A stretch of 64,000 nt of DNA, taken from positions 992,001 to 1,056,000 of the forward strand of contig JADKAF010000001.1 of the NCBI GenBank assembly GCA_016719295.1, in the 5' to 3' direction. Source of the stretch: Planctomycetota bacterium (GTDB lineage Bacteria > Planctomycetota > UBA1135 > JADKAF01). The notes under the pieces are model-generated. The model ran no database searches. It saw only the letters and a list, made by a program, of their open reading frames with translations, and was not told where the DNA came from. Numbering within the stretch: position 1 is the first letter of the stretch; each line of letters opens with the position of its first letter. This document shows positions 46,607 through 56,424 of this stretch, in pieces. Both the position numbers and the translations under genes were made by a program.

Positions 46607-49146
46607 CGCGCTCCCGCGCGGGAGCGCGCCCAGATGGTCGCCGCTCCCTCGATCGCCAGGGCCAGGCCGAGCAGCAAGCCGAGCCCGGCGAGCCAGTCCC
46701 CTGGGGCCGCGCCTGGAGCGCGCCTCTCGCTCGCGACGAGCGGCTGTGATGCGCGCTCCCCGGACGCCTCGCGCAGGACTTCGCTCAGATTCCGCTCGCC
46801 TTCGAAGGTCGCCGGCGCGGTGCTCGGACGCAAGGTGGACTGCACGAGCCCCGAGCGGTCGACGCGCGCGCTGCCGATCCACGGTGCGGAGGCCTCGCTG
46901 CCCATCGCTCTCGAGAGCCAGGTGTTGGCGAGCTCCGAGCGCGTGGCGGGTTCGACGAGCACGCGCGCTTCGCGCTGCCGCGCGCGCCAAGCTTCGGCTT
47001 CGGGCTCGGGACGACGCAGCACGTCCGCCAGACGCGCCGCGAAGAGCGGGAAGCGCGGATCGCGCACCGCCTCCGGCCAGCCGTTGGCATCGAGCGCGGC
47101 CGCGGCGACCGCGATGCGACCTCGGGCGTGGACCCCGGTGACGAGCAGCGGCTCGGCCCTCGGATCGACGAGCCACGCAGGCGCGGCACCCGCAGAGAGC
47201 GCGCAGCGCCGAAGCGCCATCAGCGCGGGCCAAGGCGCCGCGTCGAGCTCTCCGGGCAGCCCTTCGGCGGCGTGCATCCCAGTCGAGCGCGGCACGAGAG
47301 GCGCCTGCGCCTCCGGTGGCCGCGGCGGCTCGCGCTCGGGCTCGGGATCCTCTCGAGGCGGAACGGGCGGCTTCGCGCCGGAGTTCCGCGGGGACCACGC
47401 GGAAGCGGTCTGCACGTCGCGCGCGACGACCGGGATCATGCGCAGCGCCGAACCGAGATCGGAGCGCAGCACCGCCTTCTTGGTGCCGCCGATCTCCGCG
47501 AAGCGATCCATGCGCCGCAAGCCGCTCTGCAGCGCCGAGCTCGGCAAGCGCGCATCGGCGATGCGGATCGCGGCGAGCGCATAGCCGCGTTCGAACGAGA
47601 GCACGCTCTGCGCGAAGCGCTGCCAGTCGCCGCCCTGCTCGGGACGATCGTCGAAGATGCCGTCCGAGACCACGACGATCAGCGCGCCGGCGGGCGCCTC
47701 GCGCGCGAGCTCGTCCGCGGCGAGACGCAGCGCCGGCGTGAGATAGGTGTGCCGACCGCCGGCCTCGACGTACGAGCGCAAGCGCGGACGCACGGCCTCG
47801 AGCTCCGAGCTCAAGCGCTCGCCGTGCGCGCCGAGCGGAAGAAGCAGGCGCGCATCGACATTGAAGCCCGCGATTCCGGTGAGCTCGAAACCCTCGGCCG
47901 CACGCAGCGCCGTCGCGATCTGAGCCCAAGCCTCCGACACCGCATCGGCGAACGATCCGGAGAGATCGAGCACCACGAAGAGCGCGAAGCGCCCGGCGTC
48001 GGCTTCCTCGGGCTGTGGCGGAGCATCGATCGGCTCCTCGGCACGAGGCTGGTCCGCACGCGGCGTCGGCGGCGACTCGGCGGGTGGAGGCTCGGGCAGC
48101 AAGCGCGCGGGCAAGCGCTCCTCCCAGCCGTTCGCCTGCGCGTCCTCCCAAGCCGAAGGATGCGCGAGCAGCACGCCTCCACCTTGCTCGAGGAAGCGCG
48201 CGAGCTCGGGCGCGCCGAAGAGCGCGGCGGCTCCGGTGCCGACGAGCACCAGCGCGTCCTCCTCCTCCGGAACGCCCCCATCGCGCACGTCGTAGCCTTG
48301 CGCGCGCAGCGCGGCGCTGAGCGCTTCGAGAGAGCCGCCGAGCACGCGCGCCCGTGGCGCGGGCGCCACCGTGAGCGCGCTGCGCACGAGCTCGCGCTGC
48401 GTGTCGACATCGAGCAAGCGCACGGCGTAGTCGCCCGGCTCCGGAGCCTCGAGCTCGAAGACCGCTCGATCGTTCGCTTCGCGGCGCTCGACGCGCCCGA
48501 GCTCGCGCCACGGAGCGCTGGGCTCCGAGCGCAGCTGCAGCGCGACGGTTCCGCGATCCGTGGCCGGCACATCGACCGCGCGCGCCGCGATGCGCAGATC
48601 GCGCCGCGGTGGAACCGACGCCGCATGCTCCAGCCACCAGCTCGCCGCGCTCGGCCGCTCCTCGGCCGTGCCCGTGGGCTCCGGCAGCGCGAGCGCGACC
48701 CCGCTCGGCAGCACCCACGCGGGAGGCACGAGCAGTTCGGAGCGCGCCTGCGGAGGCGCCTGCGGCGCGTCGATCGCCACCGTCCCGCCGGCCTGGCGCG
48801 CGAGCTCGGCCTGGAGCTCTCGCCACGACGCGGGCGCGAGATGCGTCCCGCGCGGCCCCGCGCGCGGCTCCCAGGCCGCGTTCTCTTGGCGCTCTTCCGC
48901 AGCCGAAGACGCTGGCGCGGCACGCGTCGGGCCGAAGCTCTGCGGCGGCGAATCGAGGCCGAGCAGCACGCCGAACGCGACGATCGGCAACCACGCGAAC
49001 CACGCCGCGGGAGAAGCGCTCGCGCGCCGACGCAGCGCGACGAGCGCCGCAGCGGCGAGCCACGCGAGCGCGTAGCCCCCGTGCGCCTCGAGAGCTCGCA
49101 GCAGCGGCAGATCCGCGAGCGCGCCGAGCAGCGCCACGGCGATCAC
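46603..49146 (-). CDS. Membrane protein with von Willebrand factor A domain
   Basis: 847 residues from the GTG at 49146 with GAGG just upstream. Two N-terminal transmembrane helices (IAVALLGALADLPLL, AWLAAAALVAL, then WFAWLPIVAFGVLLGL) and one near the C-terminus (LAGLGLLLGLALAIEGAATI). Between them are beta-sandwich-like segments and a VWA domain beginning FALFVVLDLSGSFADAV (MIDAS D-x-S-x-S at about 388-393) with AGGRHTYLTPALRLAADEL and VVVSDGIFDDRPEQGG. This is the layout of BatA/glutamine-amidotransferase-like VWA membrane proteins, common in planctomycetes. Function unknown. It ends within the rpsB promoter and lies 21 bp after the NPCBM gene. Confidence 0.8.
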   Translation of the reverse strand: MIAVALLGALADLPLLRALEAHGGYALAWLAAAALVALRRRASASPAAWFAWLPIVAFGVLLGLDSPPQSFGPTRAAPASSAAEERQENAAWEPRAGPRGTHLAPASWRELQAELARQAGGTVAIDAPQAPPQARSELLVPPAWVLPSGVALALPEPTGTAEERPSAASWWLEHAASVPPRRDLRIAARAVDVPATDRGTVALQLRSEPSAPWRELGRVERREANDRAVFELEAPEPGDYAVRLLDVDTQRELVRSALTVAPAPRARVLGGSLEALSAALRAQGYDVRDGGVPEEEDALVLVGTGAAALFGAPELARFLEQGGGVLLAHPSAWEDAQANGWEERLPARLLPEPPPAESPPTPRADQPRAEEPIDAPPQPEEADAGRFALFVVLDLSGSFADAVSEAWAQIATALRAAEGFELTGIAGFNVDARLLLPLGAHGERLSSELEAVRPRLRSYVEAGGRHTYLTPALRLAADELAREAPAGALIVVVSDGIFDDRPEQGGDWQRFAQSVLSFERGYALAAIRIADARLPSSALQSGLRRMDRFAEIGGTKKAVLRSDLGSALRMIPVVARDVQTASAWSPRNSGAKPPVPPREDPEPEREPPRPPEAQAPLVPRSTGMHAAEGLPGELDAAPWPALMALRRCALSAGAAPAWLVDPRAEPLLVTGVHARGRIAVAAAALDANGWPEAVRDPRFPLFAARLADVLRRPEPEAEAWRARQREARVLVEPATRSELANTWLSRAMGSEASAPWIGSARVDRSGLVQSTLRPSTAPATFEGERNLSEVLREASGERASQPLVASERRAPGAAPGDWLAGLGLLLGLALAIEGAATIWARSRAGAR

Positions 49147-49167
49147 CGGACCCTCGCGTTCAACCGC

Positions 49168-50436
49168 TCACCGCAGGAGCAAGGGCTCGATCCACACCGG
49201 CAAGTCGCCCGCGGGCAACCCGTCGGCGAAGTCGGTGCGCAGCACGAGCCGCTTCGCGCCGTTGAGGTCGATGGGCGGCACCTCGAGCGCCGCTTGCCCC
49301 GCGCGCACGACGGGGCTGACCCAGACCTCCTTGCCGTCCACTTCGATGCGAAAGCGCACGGTGCCGTACCAGCTCTCGTCGCGATGGCGCTCCGGCTCGC
49401 AGGCGTCATCGATGCCGACGCGCGTGCGGAAGGCTCGATAGGAGCCGCCGAGCTCGTAGTGCAGATCGCAGATGGGCCGCAGCGCGAGACCTCGTGCGTG
49501 CAGCTTGCCGCCGACGCGCAGCGGTGCGCCGAAGAGGCCGCGATCCGCAGTGAAGAACGGCGCCGGTCCGTCAGCGAAGAACGGAGCGAGCTCGGTCTGA
49601 GCTGGAGCGAGCTCGCTCAAGCGAGCGAAGCGCGGTCCGTGCATCTCGACGCTCCAGACCTCGCTCGGAGCCAGCTCCAGGCGCGCGCCTTCGCCGAAGC
49701 CGAGAGCGAGCACGCCCGGGGTCGACGCCAGCAGCGCGCCGCGCGCGAGCGAGCCGTCGCGCAGCCGCACCGTCGCGCTCTGATCGCCCAAGCTCCAGGT
49801 CGGCTCGCTGCTGCCGAAGAGCAAGGCCGCGACCTCCTTCCAGAGGATCTTACGCTCGCGCCCCGCGCTGTCCTCGATGGCGACGCCGACGTCGTCGTAG
49901 CCCGTGAGGATCCCGTCGACGACATCGAGCGCTTCGCCGACCACGCGGTACACGCGGTCGCTCTCGCCGCCGGCGGCTTCGATCGCGCCCTTACCCGCGG
50001 TGCGCTTCAGGACCTCGACGCGCCGGTAGCCCCCGTAGGGCAAGGCGAGCTCCGCGTGGGCGCCGATCCCGAGCAGGAGCTCTTCACCTCTCCCGCCGCG
50101 CAGTCGGCCGCGCCAGCGCACGCCGTTCGCGAACTCGACCTCGGCCAGCTCTCCCGCGGGCTCCAGCCCCCCCCCCTCGAAGCCGAACGCCAGCAGCTCC
50201 TCGACCGCGATCCGTCGCGAGCCTTCGGCCGCGGCGAGACGCAGCCCGCCGGCATCCAGCGCCTCGAAGCGCCCGGTCGCGCGTCCTCCGTCGAGGAGCT
50301 GCACCTCGACCTCTTGTTGAGCCGAGGCCGGGGCGCCGCCCCCGAAGGCCGCGACCCAGGAGAGGAGCACGGCGAGGCGTCGCCCCCCGCTGGCCGCGTG
50401 CGTGACCGCCGAACACCCGCTGCTCGTTCTCCACAT
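49168..50436 (-). CDS. Secreted NPCBM-domain protein
   Basis: 422 residues from the ATG at 50436 (GGGGAAG upstream); a TTG at 50472 is less likely. Signal peptide region LAVLLSWVAAFGGGAPASAQ. The middle has repeated beta-strand units around a short RGRL/W-x-G-D pattern (VRWRGRLRGGRGEELLLG, VRLRDGSLARGALLASTPG). The C-terminus is an NPCBM-like module: ICDLHYELGGSYRAFRTRVG, DESWYGTVRFRIEVDGKEVW, then IDLNGAKRLVLRTDFADGLP. NPCBM modules are predicted glycan binders. It lies immediately upstream of the VWA membrane protein gene. Enzymatic residues are not seen. Confidence 0.75.
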   Translation of the reverse strand: MWRTSSGCSAVTHAASGGRRLAVLLSWVAAFGGGAPASAQQEVEVQLLDGGRATGRFEALDAGGLRLAAAEGSRRIAVEELLAFGFEGGGLEPAGELAEVEFANGVRWRGRLRGGRGEELLLGIGAHAELALPYGGYRRVEVLKRTAGKGAIEAAGGESDRVYRVVGEALDVVDGILTGYDDVGVAIEDSAGRERKILWKEVAALLFGSSEPTWSLGDQSATVRLRDGSLARGALLASTPGVLALGFGEGARLELAPSEVWSVEMHGPRFARLSELAPAQTELAPFFADGPAPFFTADRGLFGAPLRVGGKLHARGLALRPICDLHYELGGSYRAFRTRVGIDDACEPERHRDESWYGTVRFRIEVDGKEVWVSPVVRAGQAALEVPPIDLNGAKRLVLRTDFADGLPAGDLPVWIEPLLLR

Positions 50437-50715
50437 CGGATCAACTTCCCCGCGTCGCGACGCGGCCGTCAAAGTGGCAGCAGGTCTTCGCCGCGCTCGG
50501 CGCCACCTGCCGCTTTGGCAGCATCATCCCCATCGAAGCCGCCGAGGGGAAGCCGCGAGTAGGAAGGCCTCCTGGCTCGGCGGCTGGCCGGAAGGCCACC
50601 TGACCGACCTCCGGTCCCACTGGTACGGCATTTGATGACGCAGCGCGAAAGAACTTCGCTCGGGCGCGCTGACACAGCCGCGCCCCGCGTGGTCGCCGGG
50701 TCCGCCGTCTGCGGG

Positions 50716-50733
50716 CCGGTACCTGCATACCGG
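50716..50733. promoter_or_regulatory. Inverted repeat upstream of groEL1
   Basis: CCGGTA, 6-bp spacer, TACCGG, 17 bp before the groEL1 ATG. It could be an operator in the 5' leader. The usual CIRCE element of the HrcA repressor is not found in the 278-bp region before groEL1, which holds no recognisable gene. Confidence 0.35.
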
Positions 50734-50750
50734 GAGGCACGTCCACCACC

Positions 50751-52379
50751 ATGGCCAAGCAACTGGTCTTCCACGAAGAGGCGCGCGAAGCGCTGTTCCA
50801 AGGCGTCTCGAAGCTCTCGAAGGCGGTGATCTCGACGCTCGGGCCCCGCGGCCGCAACGCCGTGCTCGACAAGGGCTGGGGCGGCCCCACGATCACCAAG
50901 GACGGTGTCACCGTCGCCGAGGAGATCGCGCTCGAGAACAAGTACGAGAACCAGGGCGCGCAGCTCGTGAAGGAAGCCGCGTCGAAGACCGGCGACATCG
51001 CGGGCGACGGCACCACCACCGCTACCCTGCTCGCCTACCAGATCGTCCGCGAGGGCCTGCGCTACCTGACGGCGGGCGCCAGCTCGGCCTCGATCGCGCG
51101 CGGCATCAAGAAGGCCGTCCAGCACGTGACGGACGAGCTCCAAGCGAACGCCAAGAAGATCAAGGGCAGCCCTCAGCAGATCCTGCAGGTCGCCACGATC
51201 GCGTCGAACAACGACGCCGAGGTCGGCAATCTCATCGCCGACGCGATGAAGCGCGTGGGCGAGGACGGCGTCATCACCGTGGAGAACGGCAAGGCGCTGC
51301 ACACCGAGGTGAACGTCGTCGAAGGCATGCAGTTCGACCGCGGCTACCTCTCGCCTCACTTCGTGACCGACGCGGACACGATGGAGTGCGTGCTCGAGCA
51401 CCCCGCGATCCTGATCCACGAGGACAAGATCAGCACGATCACCAAGCTCCTCCCGCTGCTCGAAGCCTCCAAGAAGGCGAATCGCCCGCTGCTCATCATC
51501 GCCGAGGACATCGAGGGCGAAGCGCTCGCGACCTTGGTCGTGAACAAGATGCGCGGCATCCTCAACGTCTCCGCGGTGAAGGCGCCCGGTTACGGCGATC
51601 GCCGCAAGGCGATGCTGCAGGACCTCGCGATCCTCACGGGTGGCACGGCCGTCTTCAAGGACAGCCCGATCGACCTGCAGAACGTGAAGCTGAATCAGCT
51701 CGGCAGCGCCAAGAAGGTCCGCATCGACGGTGATAAGACCACCGTGATCGAAGGCCTCGGCAATGCGAAGGACATCGAGGCTCGCTGCACGCAGATCCGC
51801 AAGGAGATCTCCGTCACGACCTCGGACTACGATCGCGAGAAGCTCCAGGAGCGCCTCGCGAAGCTCACGGGCGGCATCGCCCAGATCAACGTGGGCGGCG
51901 CGACCGACACGGAGGTCAAGGAGCGCAAGGCCCTCATCGAGGACGCGCTCCACGCGACCCGCGCGGCCACCGAGGAAGGCGTGCTTCCCGGCGGCGGCGT
52001 CGCTCTGCTGCGCGCGGCGCAGAACCTGGACAAGGTCGCCTGCGTGAACGACGACGAGAAGATCGGCGTCGAGATCCTGAAGCGCGCTCTCCAGGCGCCG
52101 ATCCGCACCATCGCCGAGAACTGCGGCGTAGACGGGGGCATCGTCGCCCGCACGGTGCTGAAGAACGCGAAGTACGCCTACGGCTACAACGCGCTGACGG
52201 CCACCTACGGCGACATGCTCGAGTTCGGGATCCTGGATCCCACCAAGGTCACGCGCTCCGCTCTGCAGAACGCGAGCAGCGTGGCCTCGCTGATCCTCAC
52301 CGCGAGCGCGGTCATCACCGAGAAGCCCAAGAAGGAGAAGAAGGACGAGACGCCCGACATGGACGAGATGGACTACTGA
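50751..52379 (+). CDS. groEL1: Chaperonin GroEL, first copy
   Basis: 542 residues from the ATG at 50751. GroEL landmarks: VISTLGPRGRNAVLDKGWGG, TKDGVTVAEEIALENKYENQ, KTGDIAGDGTTTATLLA (ATPase), VEGMQFDRGYLSPHFVTDA, DIEGEALATLVVNKMRGI, VKAPGYGDRRKAMLQDLAIL and EGVLPGGGVALLRA. The N-terminus (VFHEEAREALFQGVSKL) differs from classical GroEL, and the C-terminus is EKKDETPDMDEMDY with no GGM repeat. It folds proteins as a double-ring tetradecamer with GroES; no groES gene is in this window. The second copy follows by 98 bp. Confidence 0.96.
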   Translation: MAKQLVFHEEAREALFQGVSKLSKAVISTLGPRGRNAVLDKGWGGPTITKDGVTVAEEIALENKYENQGAQLVKEAASKTGDIAGDGTTTATLLAYQIVREGLRYLTAGASSASIARGIKKAVQHVTDELQANAKKIKGSPQQILQVATIASNNDAEVGNLIADAMKRVGEDGVITVENGKALHTEVNVVEGMQFDRGYLSPHFVTDADTMECVLEHPAILIHEDKISTITKLLPLLEASKKANRPLLIIAEDIEGEALATLVVNKMRGILNVSAVKAPGYGDRRKAMLQDLAILTGGTAVFKDSPIDLQNVKLNQLGSAKKVRIDGDKTTVIEGLGNAKDIEARCTQIRKEISVTTSDYDREKLQERLAKLTGGIAQINVGGATDTEVKERKALIEDALHATRAATEEGVLPGGGVALLRAAQNLDKVACVNDDEKIGVEILKRALQAPIRTIAENCGVDGGIVARTVLKNAKYAYGYNALTATYGDMLEFGILDPTKVTRSALQNASSVASLILTASAVITEKPKKEKKDETPDMDEMDY

Positions 52380-52477
52380 TCCATCGCGCCCCTGCTCTCG
52401 TCGCCAGCCGGCGCGCGCCGTAGTCGCGCGCGCCCTTCCTCTCCTCACCCACCCGCACACCAGCACACGCAACGAAC

Positions 52478-54082
<1,605 letters not shown>

Positions 54083-54135
54083 GCTCTGGGCGGACCGCGA
54101 GCGGCGCGCAGGCGCCGCAGCGGTCCGGGATCGAG

Positions 54136-54181
54136 GGACCTCCGGTCCGGCGGCATCGAGGAGATGCCGCCCCGGAGGTCC
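54136..54181 (+). other. Large stem-loop between groEL2 and dnaJ
   Basis: GGACCTCCGG pairs with CCGGAGGTCC and, after a 3-nt bulge, GGCGGCAT pairs with ATGCCGCC around a 7-nt loop: 18 paired bases. There is no T-tract, so it may be an attenuator, mRNA-stability or processing element rather than a plain terminator. Confidence 0.6.
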
Positions 54182-54218
54182 GACGCTGAACGGCCCGCCG
54201 GGGAGATGGCAGCACGTC

Positions 54219-55334
54219 ATGGCCAAGCGCGATTACTACGAAGTGCTGGGAGTGGCCCGCGACTCGGACGAAGCCGCGATCAAGAAGGCCTACCGAAAGC
54301 TCGCGCTGGAGCTGCACCCCGATCGCAATCCCGGCGACTCCACCGCGGAGACGCGCTTCAAGGAAGCCGCGGAGGCCTACGCGGTGCTCTCGGATCCCGA
54401 GAAGCGCGCGCGCTACGATCGATTCGGCCACCAGGCCACGGAGGCCGGTCCGGGCGGTGCGGGCTTCGGATCGGTCGATGACATCTTCTCGGCCTTCGGC
54501 GATCTCTTCGGCGACCTCTTCGGTGGCCGTCGCGGCGGCAGCGGTGCCAACGGCCCGCGCCGCGGGGAGAACTTGGAAGCCCAGGCCAAGATCACGCTCG
54601 AGCAAGTGCTGAGCGGCGCGAAGATCGAGGTCGCGGTCGAGCGCTACGAGAGCTGCGGCACCTGCCGCGGCTCGGGCGCCGCCAAGGGCTCGCAGCGCAC
54701 GACCTGCGCGACCTGCCGCGGTCAGGGCCACGTCGTCGTGAGCCAGGGCTTCTTCGCGATGCGACAGGCCTGCCCCACCTGCCGTGGGGAAGGCAGCCGG
54801 ATCGAGAAGCCCTGCTTGGATTGCAGCGGACGCGGACGCAGCCCGGTGGAGCGCACGCTCGAGGTCACCGTTCCGGCGGGTGTTCCGGAGGACGCCGTGC
54901 TCCGCCTGCGCGAAGAGGGGCATCACGGCGCGAACGGCGGCCCGGCGGGCGATCTCGTGCTGCACCTCGTCGAAGAGCCGCACGAGCACTTCCGCCGCCA
55001 GGAATCGGACCTCGTCCTCGACGTGCCGATCTCGTACCCGAAGGCCGTTCTCGGCGGCCCGCTGGAAGTACCCACGCTCGATGGCAAGCCGACCGAGGTG
55101 AAGGTCCCCCGCGGCACGAGCGGCGGGAAGGTGTTCCGCATGCGGGGGCTCGGCCTACCGCGCTACGGCGAGAGCGGACGCGGCGATCTGCTGGTCTGCG
55201 TCTCGATCGAGATCCCCACGAAGACGAGTCCGCAGGAGGACGAGCTGCTCCGTCAGCTCGCCTCGCTGCGCCATCAGGAAGTGGATCGCAAGGCGAAGGG
55301 CATCTTCGCCAAGGTGAAGGAGATCTTCGAGTGA
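54219..55334 (+). CDS. dnaJ: Co-chaperone DnaJ
   Basis: 371 residues from the ATG at 54219. J domain (1-70) with DYYEVLGVARDSDEAAIKKA and the HPD motif in LELHPDRNPG. Gly/Phe region (about 75-120, FGDLFGDLFGGRRGGSGANG). Four zinc-binding repeats: CGTCRGSG, CATCRGQG, CPTCRGEG and CLDCSGRG (about 148-210). Then the C-terminal substrate domain (VPAGVPEDAVLRLREEGHHG, KVPRGTSGGKVFRMRGLGLP). It stimulates DnaK ATPase and delivers clients. It follows the long hairpin after groEL2 and overlaps grpE (GTGA). dnaK itself is not in the window. Confidence 0.96.
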   Translation: MAKRDYYEVLGVARDSDEAAIKKAYRKLALELHPDRNPGDSTAETRFKEAAEAYAVLSDPEKRARYDRFGHQATEAGPGGAGFGSVDDIFSAFGDLFGDLFGGRRGGSGANGPRRGENLEAQAKITLEQVLSGAKIEVAVERYESCGTCRGSGAAKGSQRTTCATCRGQGHVVVSQGFFAMRQACPTCRGEGSRIEKPCLDCSGRGRSPVERTLEVTVPAGVPEDAVLRLREEGHHGANGGPAGDLVLHLVEEPHEHFRRQESDLVLDVPISYPKAVLGGPLEVPTLDGKPTEVKVPRGTSGGKVFRMRGLGLPRYGESGRGDLLVCVSIEIPTKTSPQEDELLRQLASLRHQEVDRKAKGIFAKVKEIFE

Positions 55335-55930
55335 GCGAGCGAGAAGCTGCTTCGGGCGCTCCGCCCGAGTCGACGACCGAGAGCGCCGCGCAGGACCACG
55401 CGCTGCTGGAAGCGCGCCTCCAGGAGCTGGAGGCCGAGCGCGACGCGCTGCGGCGCGAGCGCGAGGATGCGCGACGCGAACGCGACGAGATGCAGGAACG
55501 CGTGACGCGTCTCACCGCGGAGTTCCAGAACTTCCGCCGCCGCAGCGAGACGCAGGTCGAGGATCAGGTGCGCCTGCGTCTCGAGGGCTTGATCTCGAAC
55601 CTCGTCCACGTGCTCGATGCCATGGACGCGGCCTTCGGCGCGACCGCGAGCTCTCTCGGGCACGACAAAGCGGCGTTGGCGGTGCTGGAGGGCTTCGAGC
55701 AGATCCGCTCGCTCCTCGGCAGCGTGCTCGCCTCGGTCGGCCTGCAGAAGCTTGAGGTCGTCGGGAAGCCCTACGACCCACGCCAGCACGAGGCGCTGCT
55801 CACGGTGGTCTCCGCGGAGCATCCTCCAGAGACCGTGATCGCCGAGCTGCGGCCTGGCTACCTCCTTCGCGAGCGCGTGCTCCGCGCGGCGCAGGTCACC
55901 GTGTCCAAGGCCCCCGTGAAACAAGGCTGA
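55331..55930 (+). CDS. grpE: Nucleotide exchange factor GrpE
   Basis: 199 residues from the GTG at 55331, which overlaps the dnaJ stop (GTGA). A long N-terminal coiled coil (ARLQELEAERDALRREREDA, then RVTRLTAEFQNFRRRSETQV) is followed by the head domain (VLDAMDAAFGATASSLGHDK, VLEGFEQIRSLLGSVLASVG, PYDPRQHEALLTV, YLLRERVLRAAQVTVSK). GrpE releases ADP from DnaK and may act as a thermosensor. The coupled dnaJ-grpE order is convenient for stoichiometric expression. Confidence 0.92.
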   Translation: MSEREAASGAPPESTTESAAQDHALLEARLQELEAERDALRREREDARRERDEMQERVTRLTAEFQNFRRRSETQVEDQVRLRLEGLISNLVHVLDAMDAAFGATASSLGHDKAALAVLEGFEQIRSLLGSVLASVGLQKLEVVGKPYDPRQHEALLTVVSAEHPPETVIAELRPGYLLRERVLRAAQVTVSKAPVKQG

Positions 55931-56061
55931 GCACGGCACGGCGCCGGAAATCCCGCGCGCCTCTCCATCGCCGCATGGCGCCGACCGAACCACCGCCGGG
56001 CGGATCCTGAGTCCCGGCAACCACCTCTCCCCTTCCCGAGCGGCCCTCTCCCAGAGCTGCC

Positions 56062-56358
56062 ATGCCGACCTACCAATACGCCTGCCCTTCCTGCAGCCAC
56101 CGCTTCGAGGAGTTCCAGCGCATCACCGCAGAGCCCCTCACCGAATGCCCCCAGTGCCACGCGACGACGCTGAAGCGCTTGATCGGCTCCGGTGGCGGCG
56201 TGATCTTCAAAGGCAGCGGCTTCTACGTGAACGACTACGCCCGCGGGGGCAAGAGCGGGGGCGCCAAGAGCGATTCCAGCTCGTCCTCGTCCTCCGCCGA
56301 GAAGACTTGCGGGTCCTGCGACTCGAGCGGGCCCAACGTCTGCGACCCGACGAGCTGA
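56062..56358 (+). CDS. FmdB-family zinc ribbon protein
   Basis: 98 residues from the ATG at 56062. MPTYQYACPSCSHRFEEFQ with CPQCHATTLKRLIGSGGG gives the CxxC...CxxC zinc ribbon of the FmdB/FmdE regulatory family. IFKGSGFYVNDYARG is the usual second part. A Ser-run linker is followed by an extra Cys cluster at the C-terminus (EKTCGSCDSSGPNVCDP), not part of the core family. Such proteins are thought to be small regulators or metal-binding adapters. It lies 67 bp before the radical SAM gene on the same strand. Confidence 0.88.
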   Translation: MPTYQYACPSCSHRFEEFQRITAEPLTECPQCHATTLKRLIGSGGGVIFKGSGFYVNDYARGGKSGGAKSDSSSSSSSAEKTCGSCDSSGPNVCDPTS

Positions 56359-56424
56359 TCGCACGCCGCGAGCGACGCTCTCGCTCTGGCGGTCCGCGCT
56401 CCGCGCCCGAAACGAGCCCACCCC

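Noticed and set aside
50473..50750. CIRCE/HrcA operator upstream of groEL1.
   Set aside because: No TTAGCACTC-N9-GAGTGCTAA pattern was found; only a short CCGGTA inverted repeat.
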